This document shows, piece by piece, positions 10,751-21,535 of a stretch of 64,000 bases of DNA. The translations under genes were made by a program, and so were the position numbers. Source of the DNA: Actinomucor elegans. Its lineage: Eukaryota > Mucoromycota > Mucoromycetes > Mucorales > Mucoraceae. Each line of letters begins with the position of its first letter. Within the stretch, counting starts at the first letter, position 1. The stretch covers positions 868,001 to 932,000 of the forward strand of contig JAMSLZ010000010.1 of assembly GCA_026027325.1 (NCBI GenBank). The letters run 5' to 3'. A model generated the notes under the pieces. It was not told where the DNA came from and made no database searches. It saw only the letters and a list, made by a program, of their open reading frames with translations.

Positions 10751-11496
10751 ATGCTCTTCTCCACAGGACCGTTTCGAAACCTGATCAGAAAATCAACGAT
10801 ATCTCATGTTTTGAAAAGAAACAAAATCTCTATAACAAGGATGAGTGCATCAGAGACATCCAAAGTGCAACGACCAACGCCTATTTTATTGGTAAGAACT
10901 GTTCTATCACTCAGCGATGAAGAAACGTAAATGATAAAAGAAAGCCACATAGGAAACATGGCCATAATTCAACTCACCTTTTTCTTTAGAGAATGGTCCA
11001 AAGTATGGCAAAAACAATTCAACGACTTGGGTTATTCTACTGTTGACGCGGCCATCACTTTACCATCGTTAGAGCAAGACAAAGAACCTTTATCCAGCTG
11101 TTATCAAGGTAAACGCAAGTCAAATCCTATAAAAAAATAGTATTAAACCAAGCCATGATAGAATTAAAGCAAGCTACTTCTGAACTTTCATTTTTTCCAC
11201 CCTTAATGATCAGTCATGGAGAGATAGCATGGCGTATATCAGAAAAGTTTGTATCCAATAAGCCTGTCTCTGGTTTAGTTTTAGTACAAGACCAAAAAGT
11301 CAAGGCATCAAGTGAATTACTGTCGCGTTATCCTACAAGCGAATTTGAGCCTCATTTTCCCTTGTTGATGATATCCACATCCAAGCCTCCAGAGTTTTTA
11401 GACGGTTGGATTGATCATGTCGATATGAATCAAGTTGATGATGGCGTAGACGAGTTTCATCAAGTTATTAATTGGATGGATCAAGTTGGCATGTAA
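10751..11496 (+). CDS. alpha/beta-hydrolase-like protein, nucleophile elbow altered
   Basis: Exons 10751-10926, 10990-11108 and 11153-11496 give 212 residues; the three joins keep one frame. The basic, hydroxylated N-terminus (residues 1-35) looks like a mitochondrial presequence, with a second Met at residue 31 as an alternative start. Features of a small alpha/beta-hydrolase fold are visible: EWSKVWQKQFNDLGYSTVDA (beta-alpha), FFPPLMISHGEIAWRISEKF at the position of the nucleophile elbow, SGLVLVQ (beta strand), FPLLMIS and a C-terminal acidic helix. Where Gly-x-Ser-x-Gly is expected the sequence reads ISHGEI, so catalysis by a Ser is doubtful, although the Ser is still present. Related fungal proteins are annotated only as hypothetical. 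Function unknown. Confidence 0.6.
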
Positions 11497-12152
11497 AAGA
11501 ATAATAATGATAAAAAAAAAATAAGCTGTATGTCTTTGTTGGGAGTATATACCACAGTTGTCGATGAGAAACAAGTTTTATTTAACCCTCGTGTTTTCAA
11601 ATCACCAAGATACATCGATGATGCCCAAAAAAAAAAAAAAAAAAAAAGAATACAGAATCATTATTTCTGATGAACAAACTTTCATCACACTGCATCAGCT
11701 AAATTAGTCGTAACACTGATATGCATGTTATTACCGGCATGCATAAATTTAATTTTAAGAGTCTGTAAAGGATCTTCTCTCCATGAAGCCCATAGCTTGA
11801 ATTGTTAAATAACAAACCATGGTGTAAATTAAAGGTAGGGAGAGACAAAGCTGTGGAAATCCGGAAGGCGTAAAATAGCTCCGACATCATGGCGTTTTTA
11901 GCTTTTAAAACAGTAAAAGAAAAAGCAATGTACATAGTTCGACATGTCTGTATTTTTTTTTAAAAAAAAGATAGCGAGCTTATATTTTCTGTCTTTTATA
12001 TGGTGGTATCTTTGGCGGTGCAAAGTTTACATCATCTAAAGTTGTTAAATGCTTATTGGAGGCGGAAGATGAAGGCTGAGGCTTCTCATGGTATCTGCAA
12101 CAGTAGTTGATGAAACCACACATTTGAGGATATGTAACATCAAAGAGAGGCT

Positions 12153-12191
<39 letters not shown>

Positions 12192-13592
12192 AAGGGGGCA
12201 CAATAAAACTCAGACGTTCATTATACTGTCGTTTCCCTGGAATAGACGCTTTCCCTTTACTCCCATCCGAAGTGAGTACTGTCAAAAAAAAATAATCAAG
12301 TGCTCAGCATTTTTTTAACCATATTCAGAAAGCTTTGTAAATACACTTGATGCCTTGCGTACTACATTTTTAACTTTTTTAAAGTAGATCTCGGAGAATC
12401 AAATTTAACGATGATGGCGTGGAAATTTGCATGACGCACTAAAATCAACTCAAGATCTCTCAGCCGATCTCGGTTTAATGTCGGATTTGATTAGTACACC
12501 ATGCCAAAATGAGCTGCTAAACCCTCAGATCTATCAACTCTTACAAATTATTTATTTATAATTTTTCATTTACCAGGTTGGGGTTTTACTCTTCTCCTAA
12601 TCAAAATGCCTCGGGATCTCAGCCGGATGAACACAACAGTCATAAGGAAATACGTCACGTTTCTTTCGATTGAACGTAAGAATGACACAACCTACCAGAG
12701 ATTATATCGGCATTCCTTTTTTTTTTCGAGTTGAAATGTATGTACACAAAAAAAACCAAAGGGAAAGGCGTAAAGGAAGGGATGCCTAAATCATAGAATT
12801 CTAAATACCCATATCGGTATATTTTAGAACAATATTTTAATTCGATCATTGTTTTAGCCTTGATTGCATCAAGCAGGCTGTATATCACCTGGTTTCACAA
12901 TCTAGTTTTATTGGAAGGTAATGGAACAATAAGCATTTCATATAGGAGTCGTTCGCTAATGTATCAAATGTAAGATGAGCTAACTGGCGGTATGCAACTA
13001 AAATAGAATTCCAAATGTACCAACAGTTTGGTACGCATCTCATTAGTGGTATATGTCATTATATTGTTATGTATTGTGCATATACAAAAGGGATCTTCAA
13101 ATAGTGTGATGCAGTATGCTACACTAAATATACAATGTTTGATTAGGGCAAACAAATTTTTTTAATTCAGGCTATTGGCGTTTGGACTTATTTAAATCCA
13201 AATGTACTATCCTCCATTCCACGCATGATGCCATTATTATATACTATTTAAACTTTTTTTGGTGGCACGTAAATGGGCTAGTAAGGTAGAATATAAAACC
13301 CAGATAAGATGTTTTTTTTTTTTTTTTTTTGTTATCGAGTATAGTTATGGAGTCTTATAGACTGCTATATATTCAAGAATCTTAGTAGAATGATACAGTA
13401 AACCCCTACGTTATTATGTTTTCTCAATAAACCTTAACTTTACTGGTGCACGATGCATAATTGTAAAGTGTAGAAATAATGACATAATTCTATAATCTGA
13501 AAAAAGAAAACTGTATAAATAGGCCATTATTTTCTAATTTTTTAGTTCCTTAAAATTTACCTCTCTTTTTTTTCTTTTTTTTTAATCTTACA
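11497..13592. other. intergenic, repeats only
   Basis: 2.1 kb with a 27-A run at 12160-12186, further A/T tracts, one dispersed-repeat copy (12449-12518) and no convincing gene. The open frames at 11699-11935, 12655-12888 and 12964-13155 (all -) lack domains. The last 150 bp before 13593 is pyrimidine-rich with a possible TATAAATA at about 13514, and is the likely WOPR gene promoter. Confidence 0.5.
12449..12518 (-). repeat. dispersed MITE-like repeat copy
   Basis: The reverse complement begins AGCAGCTCATTTTGGCATGG, continues TACTAATCAAATCCGACAT, then AAACCGAGATCGGCTGAG. This is one of the best conserved half-elements in the window. Confidence 0.65.
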
Positions 13593-14378
13593 ATGGAAAC
13601 TTTTGTTGGATATATCAAAACACCCAAAGATGCTCTTGTTATATTTGAAGCGTGTAGAAAAGGATTACTGTCAAGAGTGCAAAGAAGACTCACTCAAAAA
13701 GAACGTATAAATATCCATTCAGGATCCGTTTTTGCTTGGGATGAACGTGAAGCTGGCATGAGGCGTTGGACGGATGGCCGCACTTGGTCCCCAAGTCGAG
13801 TCCTCGGCAGTTTCTTGACTTACAAAGAGCTCGATACGAAGCGCAGACCACGAAGACCCACTGGTACAAAACAAGCCGCCTTTTCTTACAAACACAATGG
13901 TTTAATCAAACAAAGCTTCTCTATCTGTACTGCTTCAAATCAAAAGATTCATTTGATCAGCTATTATAGTAAATCAGATGTACTCTCTGGAAAGCTAAAA
14001 AGGCCTTGCCATGATCCTATACTCAATGCAATCGAGGTCCCCAAGGGCCTATATCCTGAATTAAACCCGCTAGATATTGGTGGTGGCCATAGCGCATCGA
14101 TGCACTCTATTATTCAGAGACACAATTCGATTGATTCAACTTCAACAATATCATCAAGATCTTCTTCGATAGCCCCCTCACTTTCATCCTCTACATCGCC
14201 CCAATCATCAGAAGATGATTTCAATGAACAGCTATCGTCATTAAATACATGCCACAGTCCATCCGTGGCTTTTATTGCCGCTAATGGATTGCCAATTCAA
14301 GATATTGCCTGGGACAGATTACCCTCATCAGAAGATAAACGCCAGCTAAATGCTATTTGGCATACTGTACGCATTTAA
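13593..14378 (+). CDS. Gti1/Pac2 (WOPR) family transcription factor
   Basis: A single exon, 261 residues. The start METFVGYIKTPKDALVIFEA is the typical opening of WOPR domains. WOPRa covers about residues 1-75, including the key R(I)HSGSVFAWDERE and MRRWTDGRTWSPSRV. WOPRb covers residues 80-155 with FLTYKEL, AFSYKHNGLIKQSFSI, the short QKIHLISYYSKSDV and PKGLYPEL. The Ser-rich tail (residues 170-235) is disordered. Family members (S. pombe Gti1/Pac2; Candida Wor1, Histoplasma Ryp1, Fusarium Sge1) bind DNA through the paired WOPR halves and control morphogenesis or nutrient responses. The gene is shorter than most Wor1 types and closest in size to a Gti1/Pac2 core. The target is unknown. Confidence 0.88.
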   Translation: METFVGYIKTPKDALVIFEACRKGLLSRVQRRLTQKERINIHSGSVFAWDEREAGMRRWTDGRTWSPSRVLGSFLTYKELDTKRRPRRPTGTKQAAFSYKHNGLIKQSFSICTASNQKIHLISYYSKSDVLSGKLKRPCHDPILNAIEVPKGLYPELNPLDIGGGHSASMHSIIQRHNSIDSTSTISSRSSSIAPSLSSSTSPQSSEDDFNEQLSSLNTCHSPSVAFIAANGLPIQDIAWDRLPSSEDKRQLNAIWHTVRI

Positions 14379-17300
14379 ATATTATTATGCCCTTTATATA
14401 TATATATATGAACACCTTGGATAGTGCTAAAACAAAACATGACTTTATTTACCATACTATATAGAACAATATCTATACTACTAATTCCCTTTTACACTCT
14501 TTTGGCTTGTATTATAAACTATGTAAAACAATAAAATAATAATAAAAAAAAGCTTCTATATGATGGCCAATATTGATACACAGTGAAACATGAAATGATT
14601 TACATGCCTCTGAACACGCTTATTTTGGATAGCCGACTAAACCCTTGGCAGAATGAGCAATGGCTGTTTGCCATCTTCCATCGAGTATTGAGATATCATC
14701 ATTATCATGGGGTTGTAACGCTAATTATTTCAATGCTCCTAGTCCCACTTGTTATTCAGACGTTGCTGGTTTCTGATGAGCTAACGAGAAACCAACAATA
14801 GGTTTCAGATCAAACTATTTTGACTCAATAATCAACTGATAATTGCATCTTCCAATCACAATTTTTTTTTTGTTCTACTAAAATAAAGATTAGACCTCTT
14901 TCAACGATGCGCACAGATACTATACACTTTCATCTATTTTCACTTGCTTTTTTTTCTTTCTCTCTTTTTTTTCTCAGGGACATAACAAATATGCAAACTT
15001 ATACAGAAGCCAATAGAACAAGTTGTGCCTGTATCATACTAACCCATATATGGGACGCGATTCGAGTTTCTTGGTTATAGTTTGTCTTGGATCTTATATC
15101 CTCACCCATGTGGCCCTTTTTCTTTTTTTTATTTAGTTGGTAGAAATTCAAATCATGATATCAATTGTAAGTAGTGACTTGTCACGATAACTTGTGCCTA
15201 TCACTTCTAGTATATATATATATACTAAAGCATGGGTAAGCAAGAACAAACTTTATTCATCTAATGAAACAATATATATAAAACGGTAGAAAAAAAATCA
15301 GTCAAGAAATAGGCATTTAATTTAGAAGTTTACAGGAGTCATTTATAGTATACCAGGCTAAGAAGGTTTCAATAATCATTTGCTAAAACAGTCATTTGAT
15401 ATTTCTGCAAGTTCAATTATGCATATTCATAGTAAAAGTTTTAACGTAATGTGTCATACTACATACTACTGCCTACTTGGGCTAATCTATTGATTTCATT
15501 GGATGACGATGGTTGATTTAGTGAGCCATGGCATCATCAACCGGTTTAGCAGAAGTTGTGTCTAGAACAATATTAAATCGAGATATAGACATAAGCCTCG
15601 ATCTTTTACAGCTCTTTTTTATTTAAATAAATTAAATATGTACCAGTCAAGGTATTTGAGTGATAGAGGTGCTCATGAAAATAGCTCGGCTTTATTCTCT
15701 GGATTGCAGGATTTGATTTACTATTGCTCATATGGGTTACTCGAACGATTTATTTTACTACTGTTAACCTTATGAAATTTCAACTACTGAAGTGCCATGG
15801 CTATAATACTAAAAAGTATACTGTAGTTCGAATTCTGAATAGTCTCTAATGAACTAATGAGTTTTCAACTCCTGAATTCCATTCTATTGGGCCCACACCT
15901 ATTCATGAGCTTTAGTTTATTCAAAAGAGCAGATGATGTTCAGCATTTCCCTTTTAAAAATTAATGGCTTATTTCAACCGACTGTTGATTTGTATACAGC
16001 TTTGTTAAGAGGGTATCACCCATCCCAGATATAATGCTTTACAAAATGATGGTACTCTCAACCTTGTAGTATATAAAAATAATGCAAATAAATAGATCTC
16101 TAGTATAACCATGGGCAGGTGATAAGCACATACATCACACATTTGCGTCTAAAAAAATGTCGAGTCTGAACCTGAGATAAAGGGAAAAGCTAATAAATAA
16201 AGAGGATTGTTTGTCGATTCCAAATTAGCCATGACGCCCAAACCATCTATTGGTAAATGTCTATCTATGATAGTATTCAACTAATTCACTCTTTTTCTTT
16301 TAATACATACTTTATATAAACACACACTGGCCGCAATTCTTACCAATAGATTGCATGCAAGTTCATCCAGTAATTAGAGAACGCTTTTATTATGGCAAAA
16401 TCTTGTTACAAGAATGACCTTTGAGCAAAACTAAGGATTTTCTTTTTCAGAAGCCAATCTCAATGTTTAATCAATTAATAATGATCTACAAAAGTAGTTT
16501 TGTTCTACTCCCTTTAATATGATTAAATGAAAAAATAATCGGAAGTGCTTCTTTTCATGACAGGTTGACTACTATGGATCTGCAAACAATCAAGAAAAAC
16601 TATCTATCTTGGACCGCTGTTACATAAGAAGCGCGCGCATGCGAAGCTGGAATCAAAGTCAAACAACGTAACCAGTACAGTGTTATGCTGTTACAATAAA
16701 ATGATAAAAAGTAAATCAAGATTACTGTGATATTTAAAACGTTTGTAACAATTATAAATTATCAGTATGACTGTATTGCCATCCAATGCATCAAAATATT
16801 TTAATGGATAAAAAGTAAAATGGGTACCCTTTATTGTAAACGATATGTTTGATCTAGAAAACGAGTCAATGGAATGGAAGCTTATGAAAGTACAACGCTT
16901 GTACTCGATAGATCTCGGCGAGATCTCGATAATCTTGCATTTGTTTGTTAGATTGAGTTCAAGAAGAAAAGTCGCAATGTAAATTGAAAGCTAATGTCCT
17001 GGAAAGATCAAAAGAGCAAAAAAAAAAAAAAAAAAAAAAAGTAACGCCTGATAATCACTAAATCTAGTACAGACTGAAAGTACGTTTTAAATCTACCAGA
17101 AGTGGTGTATGATAAGGTTTGCATCTATTCTTGCTGAAAGTATTATTTGTCATTATCGTACATCTCCCTTTCCCCTGTTCACCTCTAGTATAAAACAAAC
17201 CATTACAGTCTCCTAATCATTGGTTTCACTTTCAAAAAAAGCGCCACTTATACTTGAACTTAGCTAAAATCCTTATACTCCAAGTTATTGGTCTCTACTT

Positions 17301-17949
17301 TAAAATCGCTCCTTCCATCTTCTACTACAAAGATCACTTGTAAGGGACAACTTGCTAATTTTAAAGCAGAGCTAAGCAGCCCTTTTTTTTTGAGTATCTA
17401 AAATGAATACTGATTGCATCAGAAGAATTCTGTATGCAAAAAAAAGAGAGTACCAGCATTAGTAATAAATTAGGGTTATCACACAACTAAAGGAGGAAAG
17501 AAACAAAATTATAACAAAAAAAAAAAAAAATCTAAAGGTTAATTAGCTTACGTTTGAAACAAACCTGCTGTAAATGCTCGGCAGACATATGAACTAATCC
17601 TAACTTTGTTTAAACGAAGCAATAGTGGTTATACCAAAGATATAATTAAAAGGGTCTTTCATTGGATCAAGCTAATAAGCATTAGGGCCATTCGCAATGG
17701 ATACTGGACCAAATACTCTGATTTTAAAGATTCTTCTTTAAAGCGTTTGGGGAAGAAGGGGGAGAGGAGGTATGCAAACAGAGTTAGTTACCCTAGAAAC
17801 GTATTGGGATACACATATGAACTGGCAATACATGTTCTACTACTAAATAAAGTGTAGTGTCTACTATAACCTTTTCTGGATGATGTGCTATGAGTGTATT
17901 ACATTTTCCGTGATTGACTGTAAATTGCACGCTTTTTCTTTGATCTAGA

Positions 17950-18037
17950 TTTAATGATTGATAGATCGCTTGACCAATCCCTGTCAAATGTCGTATCTGA
18001 CAAGTAGTAGTAGTAGTCCATGCTCAAAAATGACCGC
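17950..18037 (-). repeat. dispersed MITE-like repeat copy
   Basis: The reverse complement reads GCGGTCATTTTTGAGCATGG, then CAGATACGACATTTGACAGG and GATCTATCAATCATTAAATC, in the order seen in the other copies. It contains a TAC triplet expansion. Confidence 0.6.
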
Positions 18038-18147
18038 TACATCTAATACAACAAGAGAATAAATTGCAATCAATGTAGTATTGCATTGTTGATTATGAAG
18101 AGCATACTTTATAGATTTTATTTAAAGAGGCCTAATCCTTTTTGAAT

Positions 18148-18210
18148 TCCTTCATCAATCTCAGTCCAATGTCGCATTCTGAGACACAGTCCGTGCTCAA
18201 AATGAATCAA
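18148..18210 (-). repeat. dispersed MITE-like repeat copy, diverged
   Basis: The reverse complement reads TTGATTCATTTTGAGCACGG, then CAGAATGCGACATTGGACTG and AGATTGATGAAGGAATTC. Same strand as the copy 110 bp away. Confidence 0.5.
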
Positions 18211-18789
18211 TGTGTCTACTAGCACCACTTTTCTTTTCTTTTTTCTTTTTTTAAAAAAAATTATGATACAATGGATATACTATTATCATTATAATGACAG
18301 TTACTTTATATCGTAATGTTCAGCCATCTTTGAGTACATACCGCATTGGATTAGTGTTAATAAAGAGCTATTGTATAAATCCTCGATTTATATAACCTTT
18401 CATTCGGCAAACATGGTTGTCCTTTCGCCTTATAAAAACCTTCAGATTTTGTGTATCCTTTGAATACATGGGGCAAAAACCAAAGGAAACTCCGAGTTGT
18501 TGATTATGAAATAACTTTCAGGCCCCAATGCCAACCACGACTTTGACTGCTAAATGATAATGTAATAGAGAGTACATCGGTATATACTTCTATCCTTTTC
18601 TCTTTCTATTTCTCTCTCAACATTGTCCAAGACCATCAAGTTACACGTACCCCACTTTTTTCTGAAAAATTTAAGGGCGGTAATGAGTGGGGAAAAGTCG
18701 GGCATTTCATTTTTTTTTTTTTTTTTTTTTTTTTGTTCTCCATAATGGTAATAGGTTTATTCTGTATATAAGTCGAAAGTGTATATAAG

Positions 18790-19399
18790 TTAAGCTTGCT
18801 TCTGTTCCAATAATTTCTGGCTTTGCTTGTATTCCTCGGTTTGACGATAGCTACACATTATTTGTATGAGTCTCTCAAAAGCTATACGTCCTCCCCCCCC
18901 CTTTTTTTTGTCGAAACTTACCTCCAAATACGACCACACTGAACTGCACTGGTACCAAACACAAACACGTTGACAGCCAATAAAGAATAGTTCTTGGGAA
19001 TAATGACCATGGAATAACGGGACCAGATAAGACCAGTCATCATTAAAGCTGTACAGATTACAAATTAATACTCCATCCACCTTTCGAATATATAACGCGA
19101 GTATGCGTATACTTACAAATGTTTTGAGTCAAACTCAATTTTTCAGCAGGACGTTGCATATCTCCAATACCAGCGATAACTAAAGCCTATGAATATATAA
19201 AAATAAAATAGAATAAAATTGGTTACTTTTGCACTGCAAAGACGCGCACACGATATGATGATGTTTTTTTTTTTATTTATTTATTATTTACCCATTTCAT
19301 GGCAGGAGCCCAAAAGTGAATAGTCTTGGGGCCAGCTGGCGAGTCGATAAACTTGCGGATAGCACTCTTGGATGCTGCTGAAGTTGCTGCTGTCGCCAT
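18790..19399 (-). CDS. MPC2: mitochondrial pyruvate carrier subunit 2
   Basis: Four exons on the minus strand: 19292-19399, 19117-19186, 18922-19048 and 18790-18850, giving 121 residues, the usual MPC2 size. Hallmarks are KTIHFWAPAMKW, LVIAGIGDMQRPAEKLSL, MTGLIWSRYSMVI and PKNYSLLAVNVFV, with three membrane helices and a basic N-terminus. MPC2 pairs with MPC1 in the inner mitochondrial membrane and imports pyruvate into the matrix. The second intron (19049-19116, 68 bp) and the third (18851-18921) use standard GT-AG ends; the third contains G-rich and A-rich runs. Its partner MPC1 is not in this window. Assignment as the MPC2 rather than the MPC1 type rests on PKNYSLLAVN and length. Confidence 0.92.
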
Positions 19400-19798
19400 A
19401 TTTTCTAAAGTTCGAACAAAGAAGAAAAGAAGCTAAAAACGCTAACCGAGGAAAAAATTTCTTCATAAAAGGGAAAACATAAAAGTCAGTAGTAATAGTA
19501 GCGCGAGATGCTCTATCATGATTGGATGAATACTGGGGGTTTCAAAAAGTTGCGTGTTGATAACGATTACACTGACACCAGATAATAGCAGGGCCGCATA
19601 AAAGATAGGATTGTTATCTCTTAAACTTTTATTTATTGGTCAGTACAGTAATAATAATAAAAGGCTTAAAGGTCAATTTTATATAGATAGTAGGGGATTA
19701 AGTATTACAAGTTATATGGTTATATTTTATACATCTAGATATCATATATGACAGTTATCTTATATATATATGTACACTTTTTTTTTGTTCCATGTATA

Positions 19799-21535
19799 TC
19801 AATATACTGGATTATTTCCTTCAGCTGCTATGACATCTGAAATCATTTTTTCTTTTTGTAAGCTCAAAAGAGCTTTAGAACATTCTTGTTTAACATGTTC
19901 CGCCTTTTCAGTGGCGAATATACCATACTGATCAAACTGTCTGGCATAGAACACACATTGTTCGATACGGTACCTCTTGGCGATCTTGTTTCGTATCTTG
20001 CGTTGCTATAAATGATGGTTAATATGTAATGTAACATTGTTATTTCATGTGTATCTACCTGTGGTGTATATAGCGTATCGCCCGGCTCCTGACCTGTTCT
20101 TACAGCAAAATCATTGGGAAGGACCCACAAGTTAGCCCCAGCAAGATAAGTATTATAAATACAAGAAGGTAAATGATCTTCAAATCTTTCTTCACACCTA
20201 AATATACACGCATTAATAAGTATTTGGCGTTTCTTATTTGTTTTACAAAGAAAGAGAGAGAGAGAGAGAGAGTCTTACCAAGGATGGTTTAACCTTGTTG
20301 ATATAAAGATGGGCCCATACTTGTAATCGTAATATGGTACCATGTATGGATCCTTGGCATCCTTCCAGGTAGAATAAGATGTAGGTCCATTATTCAATTC
20401 ATAGTTATAATCCAAAAGCCCCATTTGACCTTCTTCTACCCATTCTATAACCGATTGTTTATCCGTCGGCCACTGTTCTGTTTCTACCCCGTCATAATTG
20501 GGAAAACCAAACGTCGGCAAGATCAAAAGGTCGCCCTGTTGCAATAGTTTTAGATGTTGTTTAAACGATTTCCCTATATCGGTCATCCACAAAGTAGCCA
20601 CAGGGACTAGTGCAACATAGTCTGTGCGACTAAAAAAGCGGGCTAAATTGCGAGCCTCTTGATAGCCGCCCGTAGCAATCACTTTGCCATCCTCTGTTAA
20701 TCCACCTGGTTGAAGTATTAGATGTATATCCACATGACGCCTCAACGCTATAGTCGTTTCATATTCGTTGCGTATATCCGTCAATTGCTGGATCGATAAT
20801 TCATGATTGATATTTTCTGTAGATGGTACTAATAAAGCAGCTGAAATAGGGCCTAATAAAACTCAAAAGTTTAATTTACCTTCTAATGAATCACAAGTGC
20901 TTTTTTTTTTTTTACCTTGGTATAAATCAGCCAATTGAATTAAATGTTCTATATCGCGTAGTTCTACTACTGTAGTCAAGGTTAAGGCGTCTTTACTGGG
21001 TTTGATGGACGAAGTAAACCAATAAGGTCGAATGAAATCGTTGTTTACTGTGGATTTACTAAACATCTTCGATAATCGTGTTTCAGGTAAAATTTCTTCC
21101 AGTCGAGACCATGGTGTTTCCTGCTGCTTTTCCGTCAATATCTTGTCCCAATCCACTCTAGGACTTTTTACTATTAAAAATAAGTTATAAGCGTCTCAAT
21201 CATTTTACTAAAAAAAAAAAAAAAAAAAAAAAAGACTGATAATATTGCTAACCTGCGTGTGGATCCAATAAAGAGAATGAGCTAATGAGATGAATGGTGG
21301 ACAGACAAAAGCATATTAAAATATAGGACCAGCCTACAAGTTGAATGACGGACATATCGAATATCCTCTGAGTCCATGATTTTCGCGTATTCGTTCGTAT
21401 ATAGTGAGTATTGCTTCGTCGGTTGAAGTCTCTTTTGTCTGGTGGCGGACAGACAGTTGTGAGAGACGGTTTTCGTTGGTGAAAGATGTTTCCGCGTGTG
21501 GAAGTGCCCGAGATTCGCAAGTTTGGTAAACTCAT
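19799..21535 (-). CDS. GT49 (LARGE/B4GAT-like) type II membrane glycosyltransferase
   Basis: Five exons (21253-21535, 20916-21170, 20279-20852, 20059-20197, 19799-20005) give 485 residues, all joins in frame. The cytosolic tail (residues 1-65, basic) is followed by a signal anchor VIQLVGWSYILICFCLSTIH and a lumenal catalytic part. This carries RPYWFTSSIKPSKDALTLTT, VVELRDIEHLIQLADLYQG, PISAALLVPS, then YQEARNLARFFSRTDYVALV, a Trp/Tyr-rich region and CEERFEDHLPSCIYNTYLAG. The layout matches the GT49 family (glucuronyltransferases such as B4GAT1 and the second domain of LARGE). Where a DxD metal site would usually follow the FSRTDYV strand, the sequence reads ALVPVATLW. Donor and acceptor are unknown; a Golgi role is inferred from topology. 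A GA/CT microsatellite (20251-20271) sits next to the exon 3 donor. Confidence 0.72.

Larger units (their letters stand above)
14379..18789. other. long intergenic stretch, repeat fragments, no gene recognised
   Basis: 4.4 kb of AT-rich sequence with TA microsatellites (14397-14410, 15211-15224), poly(A)/poly(T) tracts (for example about 17018-17040 and 18712-18734) and two dispersed-repeat copies at 17950-18037 and 18148-18210. The open frames at 14583-14801 and 17606-17857 have no domain I can name. A small imperfect palindrome with two AGATCTC units lies at 16905-16929. Confidence 0.45.

Noticed and set aside
16905..16929. Palindromic AGATCTC pair as a repeat-family copy
   Set aside because: Too short and lacks the CATTCTGAGC and TTTGACC blocks.
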